From assembly GCF_049651205.1 (NCBI RefSeq), contig NZ_JBASBR010000003.1, forward strand, positions 1 through 64,000: DNA of 64,000 nucleotides, read 5' to 3'. The DNA comes from Castellaniella sp049651205. Lineage in GTDB: Bacteria > Pseudomonadota > Gammaproteobacteria > Burkholderiales > Burkholderiaceae_B. The position numbers and the translations under genes are program-made. Shown here piece after piece: positions 18,065 to 26,572 of this stretch (its first letter is position 1; each line of letters opens with the position of its first letter). The notes beneath the pieces were generated by a model. The model saw nothing but the letters and a program-made list of their open reading frames with translations. It did not search any database and was not told where the DNA came from.

Positions 18065-18478
18065 TCAGCGACGGCGTTCGATGAGCTCGAATATGCCCAT
18101 GCCAGCCAACAGAGCCACAAAGAACACGATGGCCTTGATTTCGCCGGTGCCCAGGTTAACCAGGGCCGGCCCTGGACACAACCCGGCAATCCCCCAACCA
18201 ATGCCAAACAACAGGCTGCCGCCCACAAGCCGTTTGTCGATAGTTGTGGATTGGGGAATCTTCATCTCGAAACCCAAAATAGAGCGCGGCCGGCCACGGG
18301 CTATCGTGAAGGCAACCGTGCCCGCCAGTACGGCCCCCCCCATCACCAGCCCAAGGGATGGATCCCAGGCACCAGCCAGATCCAGAAAACCCAGTACCTT
18401 AGCCGGGAAAATCATGCCGGAAATGACAAGGCCAATACCAAAAATAATGCCCACCAATAAAGATGTGATGACACCCAT
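18065..18478 (-). CDS. YeeE/YedE family membrane protein, second half
   Basis: A 137-residue DUF395 membrane protein with four hydrophobic segments. A conserved Cys lies in GIAGLCPGPALVNLG (about residues 103-117). The family includes thiosulfate and sulfur-compound transporters that use cysteines along the pore. The ATG at 18478 has AAGGAGAAT upstream, 11 bases after the partner gene. A longer open frame running to 18895 is not used, since it would overwrite the partner gene. Confidence 0.88.
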   Translation of the reverse strand: MGVITSLLVGIIFGIGLVISGMIFPAKVLGFLDLAGAWDPSLGLVMGGAVLAGTVAFTIARGRPRSILGFEMKIPQSTTIDKRLVGGSLLFGIGWGIAGLCPGPALVNLGTGEIKAIVFFVALLAGMGIFELIERRR

Positions 18479-18489
18479 GACTATTCTCC

Positions 18490-18924
18490 TTAGATGCCTA
18501 AAAGGTGGCGAATCACATAAACGGTGATAAAGCCTGCTGCCATAAAGCCGGCCGTGGCCACCAGTGACCGTGGCGAAAACCGCGATATGCCGCACACACC
18601 ATGGCCAGAGGTGCAACCAGAACCCAGGCGGGTGCCAACACCCACCAGCAAACCGGCCAGTATCAGCGCGGGATAGCTGGAGTCGATGGGCACAACTTGT
18701 GGGTGTCCGATCAGCCAGAACAGGCCGGGCGTGATGATCAAGCCAGCCAAAAACGCGATGCGCCACGAAACATCTGTAGGGTTGGGCCGCAAAAGGCCGC
18801 CCAGGATACCGCTGACACCAGCGATACGACCGTTGAACAAAACATAAATGGCTGCAGCCAAACCAATCAGCACGCCACCGCCAAGCGCAGACCACGGGGT
18901 AAAAGCATTCCAGTCAATTGTCAT
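18490..18924 (-). CDS. YeeE/YedE family membrane protein, first half
   Basis: A 144-residue DUF395 membrane protein with the motif GTRLGSGCTSGHGVCGISRFSPRS (about residues 97-120), which includes the conserved pore-type Cys. It pairs with the next gene as a split YeeE/YedE transporter (PmpA/PmpB style), probably moving sulfur species. Its start codon overlaps the stop of the ArsR regulator by four bases (ATGA), so the three genes form one operon. Confidence 0.88.
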   Translation of the reverse strand: MTIDWNAFTPWSALGGGVLIGLAAAIYVLFNGRIAGVSGILGGLLRPNPTDVSWRIAFLAGLIITPGLFWLIGHPQVVPIDSSYPALILAGLLVGVGTRLGSGCTSGHGVCGISRFSPRSLVATAGFMAAGFITVYVIRHLLGI

Positions 18925-19241
18925 GATTGCTCCTTGGGACAGTAAAGATCGTAAAGAGTGATCAAAACCTTCAAGAGCTTTTGATCAGCTACCCGGTAAT
19001 ACACATACTTACCTTCGCGACGGGTTTCAACCACGTTTTCTGTACGCAAGACCCCCAGTTGCTGTGACAAAGTGGGCTGGCGGATGTCCAGCATCTGTTC
19101 GAGGTCGCTGACACAGCGCTCGCCTTGCGACAGCTGACACAACAACAGCAGGCGATCGGGATTGGCCAACACCTTTAGTTTGTCGACCACGCCCGTGGCT
19201 GTTGCACGCATCAGATCCGGATCCAGAACTACTCCGTTCAT
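18921..19241 (-). CDS. ArsR family regulator, BigR/SqrR-like persulfide sensor
   Basis: A 106-residue winged-helix repressor. The DNA-reading helix is in IRQPTLSQQLGVLR. Cys43 (in GERCVSDLE) and Cys101 (in LYCPKE) match in position the pair that forms a tetrasulfide bridge in BigR/SqrR; a further Cys35 is present. The metal-site motif ELCVCD of ArsR/SmtB is absent. Co-transcription with YeeE/YedE genes fits a sulfide/persulfide-responsive operon. The assignment as a persulfide sensor is inference from the Cys positions and neighbours. Confidence 0.85.
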   Translation of the reverse strand: MNGVVLDPDLMRATATGVVDKLKVLANPDRLLLLCQLSQGERCVSDLEQMLDIRQPTLSQQLGVLRTENVVETRREGKYVYYRVADQKLLKVLITLYDLYCPKEQS

Positions 19242-19281
19242 GGGATTTCCTTGATTAACAAATTTACATTATATCAATAAA

Positions 19282-19300
19282 TATATTATAAATTAATATA
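19282..19300. promoter_or_regulatory. Perfect dyad upstream of the ArsR/BigR-like gene
   Basis: TATATTA-TAAAT-TAATATA is a perfect 7-bp inverted repeat with a 5-bp spacer, 41-59 bp upstream of the regulator start in a very AT-rich promoter region. Operators of the BigR group are AT-rich dyads, so this is the likely self-regulation site (inference). Confidence 0.5.
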
Positions 19301-19466
19301 GCTTAAGCAAGTACCCCACCGGTCTGTTTGCGCAGGCCTGTATTGCTTGCAAGAGGCCTTGAATGAGTCGCCGCAAAGCATGCCTATGCATGGACTGCGC
19401 CCCGGACAAACACCTTGTGCGTGCAGCGCCCTGATCTGCTACTGTATAACGCTGATATCTTCTCCG

Positions 19467-19490
19467 ATGAGGCCCAAGTTTGGGCCTCAT
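19467..19490. terminator. Strong stem-loop between the ArsR operon and hemH
   Basis: ATGAGGCCCA-AGTT-TGGGCCTCAT is a perfect 10-bp stem with a 4-base loop, followed on the plus strand by TTTGTTG. It could be a terminator for a small upstream transcript or a leader hairpin of hemH. A TATAAC box lies just upstream at about 19446. The remaining stretch from 19301 to 19535 shows only weaker hairpins and no gene I can support. Confidence 0.5.
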
Positions 19491-19535
19491 TTGTTGCACC
19501 GCCCAGCACCTGGCTTTCTATCACACAGGCTTTCC

Positions 19536-20573
19536 ATGTCCGACCATGCATTGATCCTCGTTAATCTCGGCTCTACCCCCAGCACCCAGGTAAAAGACGT
19601 CCGTCAGTACCTCGATCAGTTTTTGATGGACCGCTACGTGATCGATCTGCCCTGGCCAATTCGGCGCATGCTGGTTTCCCTGATCTTGCGTTCACGGCCG
19701 GCAGCATCGGCAGCAGCCTACCAATCCATCTGGTGGCCGGAGGGATCTCCATTATTGGTCATCAGCGAGCGCCTGCGCGCCAAGCTGGCCGAGCAATGGG
19801 CCGGTGCACCTGTAAAGCTTGCCATGCGCTACGGCCAACCATCGATCCAAAGCATTTTGCAGGATCTGGCAAAAGATGGGATCAAAACCGCTACGCTGGT
19901 GCCGCTGTATCCGCAGTTTGCCGACAGCACGGTCACAACAGTGCTGGATGAAGCGCGGCGAACAATCCGGCAGCAGGCACTGCCCTTGCAATTGGACGTG
20001 ATCCCGCCGTTTTTTAATCAGCCCGACTATATGGCCGCACTTGCTGCCAGCATCCGGCCCTCGCTGGCCTCGGCTTACGATCACCTGTTGTTAAGCTACC
20101 ATGGGCTGCCAGAAAGGCATATCCGCAAGGCAGACCCCAGCGGTTGCCACTGCCTGGCCGCCGCCGATTGCTGTCAAACAGCCAGCGACGAGATCCTGGG
20201 CAGCTGTTATCGGGCGCAATGCGTGCGCACCAGCACACAGCTGGTTGCGGCACTGGGCATTCCGGATAGCCAATGGTCGATGTCGTTTCAGTCGCGCCTT
20301 GGCAAAGCCAAATGGATTGAGCCCTACACCGATGAAACCTTAAAAAAACTGGGGCAGAAAGGGGTCAAGCGCCTGCTGGTAGCCTGTCCTGCCTTTGTGG
20401 CGGATTGTATCGAGACTCTGGAAGAAATCGGTATCCGCGGCAGGGAAACCTTTCTCGAAGCTGGCGGCGAAGAACTGACTCTGATCCCCTGTTTAAACGA
20501 TCAGCCACACTGGGTCAGCGCTCTGGCCAAGATCTGCCGCCAGGCACCTCGCCAGCCGCTTGGGCAAGCCTGA
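19536..20573 (+). CDS. hemH: Ferrochelatase
   Basis: A 345-residue enzyme that inserts Fe2+ into protoporphyrin IX, the last step of heme synthesis. Catalytic His189 lies in LLSYHGLPERH, and the conserved Glu293 in CIETLEEI. The N-terminus ILVNLGSTP is standard, so ATG 19536 is chosen over an upstream frame extension to 19347. Six cysteines cluster at 204, 206, 212, 213, 224 and 229, immediately after the catalytic segment, which could hold a metal or Fe-S site. It converges on the NADAR-like gene with only 4 bases between them. Confidence 0.95.
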   Translation: MSDHALILVNLGSTPSTQVKDVRQYLDQFLMDRYVIDLPWPIRRMLVSLILRSRPAASAAAYQSIWWPEGSPLLVISERLRAKLAEQWAGAPVKLAMRYGQPSIQSILQDLAKDGIKTATLVPLYPQFADSTVTTVLDEARRTIRQQALPLQLDVIPPFFNQPDYMAALAASIRPSLASAYDHLLLSYHGLPERHIRKADPSGCHCLAAADCCQTASDEILGSCYRAQCVRTSTQLVAALGIPDSQWSMSFQSRLGKAKWIEPYTDETLKKLGQKGVKRLLVACPAFVADCIETLEEIGIRGRETFLEAGGEELTLIPCLNDQPHWVSALAKICRQAPRQPLGQA

Positions 20574-20577
20574 GTAT

Positions 20578-21036
20578 TCACAGGTGCGCACGGATATCCG
20601 TAAGAACCTGACAAAACCTGGCCGCAGGCAGTGAGGTAAGTACGGGCTCAGGCCCTTCATCAGTGTTATGCACCAACACTGCCTTGCCGGTTGCCTTCAA
20701 CACCAGACAAGCCCCCTGATTTTGTGCAAACTTGGCCCGCAAGGCACGCTCAACCAGCGCATGATGCGCAGGCGAACCAAACGGCAATTGCTGGCCGGCC
20801 CAGTACACGAAGTTTCGTTGGGCGCCCTGCCCGACCTTTTTAGCTGCCCACTCCCAAGTAGTAAACGCCTGTTGACGATTGGCATTCCCTTCGGGAAACT
20901 TGATGCCCTGAATAAACCCTTCAACTGAAGCCAGCAAAACACCATCCATCACAAAAGGTGCCAGACAGAAATTGGAAAGCGCTACGCCGCGCCAGTCATC
21001 GGACACAAAAGATACATTGAGGGTATTGGTGGGCAT
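20578..21036 (-). CDS. NADAR-like (YbiA/DUF1768-related) protein
   Basis: About 152 residues. The pattern SNFCLAPFVMDG...SVEGFIQGIKF followed by AAKKVG and RALRAKFAQN...LKATGKAVLVHN follows the YbiA/NADAR family layout: SNF, G...TVE.Y.Q..K, and KF.QN...LL.TG..L.E. Family members hydrolyse N-linked ADP-ribose or act on riboflavin intermediates. Similarity is distant and some catalytic positions are uncertain, so the assignment is tentative. ATG 21036 is preferred; 21081 is an alternative. Confidence 0.6.
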   Translation of the reverse strand: MPTNTLNVSFVSDDWRGVALSNFCLAPFVMDGVLLASVEGFIQGIKFPEGNANRQQAFTTWEWAAKKVGQGAQRNFVYWAGQQLPFGSPAHHALVERALRAKFAQNQGACLVLKATGKAVLVHNTDEGPEPVLTSLPAARFCQVLTDIRAHL

Positions 21037-21100
21037 GGCGGTCAGCCTGATAAGTTGGCGCGCAAAATTGGCGAGAGCCAACCGATTCTAGCCGAAAGGC

Positions 21101-21913
21101 TTACAGATTCCAGTCGCTCACAGAAGACGTGCCACGCGGCTGCTGTCTCACCGGCTCGGATCTTACCCACATATCAGCTGCCCGGACGATTCCGGCAATC
21201 ATCTTGCTTCGGTTGGCCAGGTTATTCACGTAAAGTTCATCTTGCAAATCTGTGATCACACCAACCTCCAGCAAGATGGCAGGCACCTTATTGTGTCTCA
21301 GCACCGCTAGATGATCGTATTGATAAATACCTAACCGTGCATCCAGCAGCGGGCGGCTTTCCCCACACGCTGTTCCAGCGTGCTCCAGCATCGGAGAACG
21401 CCCCAGTGCATGCAGTTGTTCTCCAAGCATCGTGGCGAACCGATAGGACCGCGTGAAGTCCGGATTCTCTTTGGATACGTACAACGAATATCCGCCCATG
21501 GGCCTGCGCGTCTCAAACGCAATACGCCCTTCTCTCGTAACCTGGCGCAAGCACCTGAGTTGCACTGAATCATGGTGTATAGACAAAAAGAGGCTTGCCT
21601 GCAGATCATCCGTCATCCGGGCACGCTCCACGAGGCTGAGGGACTCACCTGGCTGGCGTGTCAGGATGACACGCCAGCCAGCGGCACGGAGAGCAGGGGC
21701 AAGCTCGGCCACAAAGCGGTCGTTATAGCTGATCTCTTTACTGCCAAGAACGCTGATTGCCCCACCATCGGCCGGGTTATGTCCCGAATCGAGAACAATC
21801 AGGGGCGTCGCTGAAATGGATGTAGATGAGGATACAGACGGTGCGACGACCGATGGCTGAGCGGCACATCCGACCAACAACAGGCAAGCCGCACTCAACC
21901 ATATCCTAGACAT
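21101..21913 (-). CDS. N-acetylmuramoyl-L-alanine amidase (Amidase_3), lipoprotein
   Basis: A 270-residue protein with a lipoprotein signal peptide (lipobox LLVGC, lipidated Cys16). The amidase_3 domain (about 36-255) has the zinc site IVLDSGHNPADGG, the Glu in SKEISYND, SIHHDS and the catalytic Glu in LLEVGVI. It cleaves the bond between MurNAc and the peptide stem during daughter-cell separation or recycling. Outer-membrane anchoring and the absence of an AMIN domain distinguish it from AmiC. It ends just before the NADAR-like gene on the same strand. Confidence 0.88.
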   Translation of the reverse strand: MSRIWLSAACLLLVGCAAQPSVVAPSVSSSTSISATPLIVLDSGHNPADGGAISVLGSKEISYNDRFVAELAPALRAAGWRVILTRQPGESLSLVERARMTDDLQASLFLSIHHDSVQLRCLRQVTREGRIAFETRRPMGGYSLYVSKENPDFTRSYRFATMLGEQLHALGRSPMLEHAGTACGESRPLLDARLGIYQYDHLAVLRHNKVPAILLEVGVITDLQDELYVNNLANRSKMIAGIVRAADMWVRSEPVRQQPRGTSSVSDWNL

Positions 21914-22157
21914 GAATCACCACCATTGGGCTCTCAGCTTTTGGTTTCTGCTTCTCAATGAGAGAATTCTACTTCTGATCCTCTGAGACCCTACTACTGA
22001 TACCCGCTACCATACCTTCCCAGGATTTCCTCCAGCCTGTAATCAATGCGCTTGTGCTGGCACGCCGACAAGGTCAGAGCATCCCAGCCGCCGCCTACCA
22101 GGAAAAACACGGACGGGGGCCGATATAATCCGAAGCTATCCCAAGCTCGGACCCCTC

Positions 22158-22895
22158 ATGCAAAGCGCCGCTCCATTCACTGACACCCTCTCGGACATCT
22201 CCCCACCTGAAGACCAGCGGCAAGCTGCCGTTCTGACGCGGGAGGCCTTCACACATACCTTTCGGCAAGCTGCTGCAGAACCACCGGCTGAGAAGGCCGC
22301 AGACATACTGACGCGCTGTCAGTCCTGGATTGTGTCGGCCCCCACCCCGGAGGCTGCCGCCCTGCGACGAGCCATGCTGCTGGTTGGCCTGGACCAATGG
22401 GGGCTGGCGTTCAGCCAAGCCTTCGGCATCGTGGCAATCCCTTTGCTCACCCAGCTGATCGGTGATTTGCGCACACAGACAGACGCCGTCGAAGACGCAC
22501 GCCTGCTGCAGCAACTGGAACAATTGGACACACAGGAAGGCAACGCCATCGACTTCAAGATCAACCTGCGCCGCGACATTCACATGGCGCTCTGGCATGC
22601 CATGGCCGGCAGCGCCGATCCAGAATCTGCACAGCCCATCCTGCAGACGCTGGGCAGCCTGCTACTGACCCTGGACACCCGGATGCCAACACTGGGCTGG
22701 AGACTGGTGGCCGACACGCTGGCGCACATCCAGATCCGCCTGCTGGACAGCGAACTGCCGCCACTGGCGCAACGCGGTACACAGCAACTGCTTGACGCTC
22801 TGCGCCAAGCCTTGCCGGCCGAACACTACAAGACCATCCAGGCACACGCCACCAGCACACTGCTGGACTGGCAGCGTGCCCGACGAGCGCATTAA
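22158..22895 (+). CDS. Protein of unknown function upstream of the DUF748 gene
   Basis: A 245-residue, mostly alpha-helical, soluble-looking protein with no signal peptide and no membrane segment. It is rich in Ala, Leu and Gln, with helices broken by Pro, and I do not recognise a family. It lies on the same strand as the large DUF748 gene, about 195 bases upstream, so co-expression is possible. Coding potential is supported by the long open frame and absence of any competing gene. Confidence 0.6.
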   Translation: MQSAAPFTDTLSDISPPEDQRQAAVLTREAFTHTFRQAAAEPPAEKAADILTRCQSWIVSAPTPEAAALRRAMLLVGLDQWGLAFSQAFGIVAIPLLTQLIGDLRTQTDAVEDARLLQQLEQLDTQEGNAIDFKINLRRDIHMALWHAMAGSADPESAQPILQTLGSLLLTLDTRMPTLGWRLVADTLAHIQIRLLDSELPPLAQRGTQQLLDALRQALPAEHYKTIQAHATSTLLDWQRARRAH

Positions 22896-23089
22896 GAGCA
22901 CATCCACGCCTGGACGGTGCCGCAGCGACAGTCACACAGCCAAGGCTGTACGGTAAAAGAATGCAAAACTCCGGACCTCCAGTGGACGAGCCGGGATCCG
23001 GCAGGGATAATGAGCGAAAGCTCCGGCTGGCGCGACTGCGGCGGCAACCCAGGCCCCGGGGCACACAATACCAGCCGGGAGCACGGATC

Positions 23090-26000
23090 ATGCCATTGAG
23101 GATGCCAGTTCTAAGACTCAGTCGGCGTACCGTCAAGATCCTGGCTGGCATCATAGGTACGCTGCTTGTCCTGGCCGCGCTGTCGGCTTGGCTGGTACCC
23201 AAGGCCGTGCACCATGCGCTCACTCAAAACGTAGCCGAGCTACTGGGCCGCCAAGTGGATGTGGGCGAGATCCGCTTCAATCCCTTCACACTGGCGCTGA
23301 GTGCCCAAAATTTTTCCATTTCTCGGCCCGAATCCAAGCCGCTGCTGCAAGTTGGCAAAATCGACCTGCGCGTGGCCTGGCGATCCCTCGCGTTGTTTGC
23401 GCCGGTGCTCGACCGGATTCACATCGACGAGCCCCGCCTGACACTGGTACGGCAAGATGCCACGCACTTCAATTTTTCCGACATTGTCGACCGGCTGTCC
23501 AAGCTGTCGGCCGACCAACCGCCCGAACCCGAAGCAGCCAAGAAAGGGCCACCGCGATTCTCCCTGAACAATCTGTCTCTAACAAACGGAACCATCAGCC
23601 TGGATGACCACGTCACTGGCCGCCAGCAGACAATCGACGATCTCACGCTGGGCATCCCCTTCATCTCTTCCCTGAGCTACGCCACAGAGATCGACGTGCA
23701 GCCCGCCCTGCATATGCTCATCAACGGCAGCCCCTTCGACCTGACCGGCACGGCACGGCCATTCGACAAGGTGCCCTCCTCTACGCTGGACGTGACGCTC
23801 GACGGCCTGGCACTCAGCCAGTGGGTGGATTTCTGGCCTCTCGCTCTACCTGTCCAGGTTAAAAACGCGCTGCTGGATTCCAAACTGGAAGTGCTGTTTG
23901 AACAGCCTGCCGACGCCGCACCCCGCATCCGTGTGCAGGGCGACGCGGGCCTGCGACAACTCGACGTGGCCGAGTCTTCGGGCGAGCCACTGCTGGCCTG
24001 GGACGACCTGAGGATTCAGGGTCTTGCAGCGGATCTGAGCACCCGGACAGTCTCCATCAATACGGTAACCCTGGAAAAACCGCAAGTAGAAGCGCACCGC
24101 GATACTCAGCAACTGAATTGGCAGCGAGTGGTCGAAGGCTTTGCCAAGTTGGGTAAACCCGCATCCGCCACCAATGCGGATGCGGCAACTGAGACTGCAC
24201 CGCCCGCTGCGGTTACCGATACAACAACCAAGGCTGCACCACCCGCTGCAGCTGCCGATGCAACAAGCAAGGCTGCACCATCCGCCTGGAAAATCACCAT
24301 CGGTGCCGTCAAGCTTGCATCCGGCAAGGTACACCTGCGCGATGACCCGAACGAGCTGGATTATCCGCTCAGCGGCCTGGATGCGGAAGTCCAGCATATT
24401 GTCCTGCCGCAACCAGCAGATCAGCCCATGCTCGTGCAACTAAGCATGGATCAGCCATCGGATGGCAGTTCACTGCAGATTCAAGCGCCTGTCATTTTGC
24501 AACCCCTGTCGATCCAGGCGCAGGTCCGGTTGGATCAGTTAGCATTGGCGCCCTTCGCGAAGACTATTCACCATTTTGCCCCGATCACCATAAAAGACGG
24601 GCGACTCAGTCTGGAAAGCAAGGTGGATGTGGCGGGCACCCACGTCGAAGCCCACGACGTGAAACTGAGCGTGCAACAGTTCACCGGGCGTGACGACTCC
24701 ATCAAGCCCAGCGTCGACCTGACTCTAAGTTCACTGACGCTGACGGCCGACCGCCTGGCCCTGGACGCCAAGCCGGCAAACTTCACCCTGCAGGCCGAAG
24801 GCCTCCAGAAGCACGGCACGCTGGCACTCAAGGGCTCCCTCACCACACAGCCGCTGTCGCTAAAGACCTCGGTTGATCTGAAGAAATTTGACGCTGCCTC
24901 CCTAGCCCCCTACATCGCCTCCAGTCTGAACGCCACGGTACGCAGCATCTCCCTGGACGCATCTGGCAACGCGGAATTCGCCCCTGCACAAGGCAGAAAG
25001 CCACTGCAGGCAAGCTGGAAAGGCGCCGTTCAGGTCAATGATTTTGGCCTCCAGGATCGCGTCAACAAGGCACCGTTCCTGAACTGGAAGCGCCTGGGCC
25101 TGAACAATATGCACATTTCAATGGTGGGGCCCAAGCTGGGATTGGGGTTGGGCGACATCCAGCTGGAAGATTTCTACGGCAATATCCTGCTCAACAGCAA
25201 CGCACGTCTGAATGTGATGGATCTCCTGGTGGACAAGGGCGAGGCAGGCGGCTCCATCACACAGGACACACAGACGCGCCGGAGCGGCACAACAGCAACA
25301 AGCAAACCCACCGCCCGCCGCGCTGGCGAACCCGACATCTCAATCAATAGCGTCAAGCTCAAGCGCGGCCGCATGACGTTCAACGACCATTTCGTGCGGC
25401 CCAACTACCGTGCCGAACTGTCCGCCATCAACGGCTCCCTCACTGCCGTGTCCTCGAGCAAACCCAAGCCGGCTAAAGTCAGTGTCAGCGGCCGCGTTTA
25501 CGGTACGGCACCGTTTTCCATCTCAGGCATCGTGCAGCCTTTCTCACGCTACCTGGCGATGGATCTGAAAGCTTCCGCCAAGGGCGTGGATCTGCCTCGG
25601 TTCACCACGTACTCCTCGAAATACGTCGGCTACGCCATCCAACGCGGCAAACTGTCGGTCGACCTCCGATACCAGATCAAGGACCGCACCCTGCAGGCCA
25701 GCAACAGGGTGTTGCTCAATCAGCTTACTTTTGGCAAGCCTTCCGATAGCCCCGACGCAATCAAACTGCCGGTGCTGCTAGCCGTCTCTCTGCTGAAAGA
25801 CGCCAGTGGCAACATCGACATCAACCTGCCGATCTCCGGTTCACTGGACGACCCGCAGTTCTCGGTGGGCGGCATCATCGTAAAGGTGATCGTGAACACG
25901 CTCGCAAAGGCAGTCACTGCACCCTTCAAGTTGTTGGCCTCCGCCTTTGGCGGCGGTGACAATGATTTGTCGCGCATCGAATTCGCACCCGGCAGTGCAA

Positions 26001-26518
26001 CACTCGACGACACGGCCAAATCAAACATCGCCACCCTGGTCAAGGCGCTGACCGACCGCCCCGCACTGAGAATGGACATCATTGGCCGCGCCGATCCACA
26101 AGCCGATGAAGCCGGCCTGCGTCAGGCCTGGGTGGACAAAAAAATACGCGCACTCAAAGCCGACGACATCGGCAAGAAGGCCGATCCAGGCACCATCACA
26201 CTGACAGAAGCCGACCGCGCCAAATACCTGGAAGACGTCTACGACGACACCAAGATCAAGAACAAGCCGCGCAACATAATCGGCTTTGCCAAATCGGTGC
26301 CGCTCAAGCAAATGGATGCCCTGCTGCTCGCCGCAGCCCCAATAAACAAACAGTCAATAGAACAACTTGCGGACGCCCGCGCACAGGCCGTGTACGAGCA
26401 GATTCTGACAATCGCCCAGGACCTGACCAACCGTGTCTTCATCGTGGCGTCCAAGACTGACGCAGCCACCACAGACGACGGCGGCACGGCAACGCGCGTG
26501 GATTTCGCGCTGCGATAG
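23090..26518 (+). CDS. DUF748 AsmA-like protein with OmpA-like C-terminus
   Basis: About 1142 residues. One N-terminal membrane helix (about 15-35, ILAGIIGTLLVLAALSAWLV) anchors a very long periplasmic beta-rich region of the AsmA/DUF748 type. NPFTLALSAQNFSI and repeated FSLNNLSLTNGTI-like segments are typical. Near residue 960, RIEFAPGSATLDDTAKSNIATL begins an OmpA/MotB-like segment that may contact peptidoglycan. Related AsmA-like proteins bridge the inner and outer membranes and move lipids, so that role is plausible here. ATG 23090 is chosen because it precedes the membrane helix; 22961 adds an unlikely charged leader. A repeat-built Ala/Pro linker lies near residues 364-400. Confidence 0.85.
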   Translation: MPLRMPVLRLSRRTVKILAGIIGTLLVLAALSAWLVPKAVHHALTQNVAELLGRQVDVGEIRFNPFTLALSAQNFSISRPESKPLLQVGKIDLRVAWRSLALFAPVLDRIHIDEPRLTLVRQDATHFNFSDIVDRLSKLSADQPPEPEAAKKGPPRFSLNNLSLTNGTISLDDHVTGRQQTIDDLTLGIPFISSLSYATEIDVQPALHMLINGSPFDLTGTARPFDKVPSSTLDVTLDGLALSQWVDFWPLALPVQVKNALLDSKLEVLFEQPADAAPRIRVQGDAGLRQLDVAESSGEPLLAWDDLRIQGLAADLSTRTVSINTVTLEKPQVEAHRDTQQLNWQRVVEGFAKLGKPASATNADAATETAPPAAVTDTTTKAAPPAAAADATSKAAPSAWKITIGAVKLASGKVHLRDDPNELDYPLSGLDAEVQHIVLPQPADQPMLVQLSMDQPSDGSSLQIQAPVILQPLSIQAQVRLDQLALAPFAKTIHHFAPITIKDGRLSLESKVDVAGTHVEAHDVKLSVQQFTGRDDSIKPSVDLTLSSLTLTADRLALDAKPANFTLQAEGLQKHGTLALKGSLTTQPLSLKTSVDLKKFDAASLAPYIASSLNATVRSISLDASGNAEFAPAQGRKPLQASWKGAVQVNDFGLQDRVNKAPFLNWKRLGLNNMHISMVGPKLGLGLGDIQLEDFYGNILLNSNARLNVMDLLVDKGEAGGSITQDTQTRRSGTTATSKPTARRAGEPDISINSVKLKRGRMTFNDHFVRPNYRAELSAINGSLTAVSSSKPKPAKVSVSGRVYGTAPFSISGIVQPFSRYLAMDLKASAKGVDLPRFTTYSSKYVGYAIQRGKLSVDLRYQIKDRTLQASNRVLLNQLTFGKPSDSPDAIKLPVLLAVSLLKDASGNIDINLPISGSLDDPQFSVGGIIVKVIVNTLAKAVTAPFKLLASAFGGGDNDLSRIEFAPGSATLDDTAKSNIATLVKALTDRPALRMDIIGRADPQADEAGLRQAWVDKKIRALKADDIGKKADPGTITLTEADRAKYLEDVYDDTKIKNKPRNIIGFAKSVPLKQMDALLLAAAPINKQSIEQLADARAQAVYEQILTIAQDLTNRVFIVASKTDAATTDDGGTATRVDFALR
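24179..24286 (+). repeat. 39-bp in-frame tandem repeat in the DUF748 gene
   Basis: Two full 39-bp units (24179-24217 and 24218-24256) and a shortened third (24257-24286) encode a 13-residue unit of the form D-x-x-T-x-x-A-P-P-A-A-x-x. They form a flexible Ala/Pro/Thr linker between beta-rich segments. Such repeats can change copy number without frameshift. Confidence 0.8.
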
Positions 26519-26572
26519 CGAGGCGCTGTCTGTTTCTCTCTATGGCTGGTGGCGAATTGCCGCCATACCACC

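Noticed and set aside
18479..18895. Upstream extension of the second YeeE gene (276-residue reading)
   Set aside because: It lies out of frame across the first YeeE gene; the internal ATG at 18478 has a strong ribosome site and gives the normal family length.
19301..19535. 6S RNA or another small RNA upstream of hemH
   Set aside because: Several hairpins and a TATAAC box are present, but I could not build the 6S closing stem and central bubble or find a good -35 box; only the strong stem-loop is reported.
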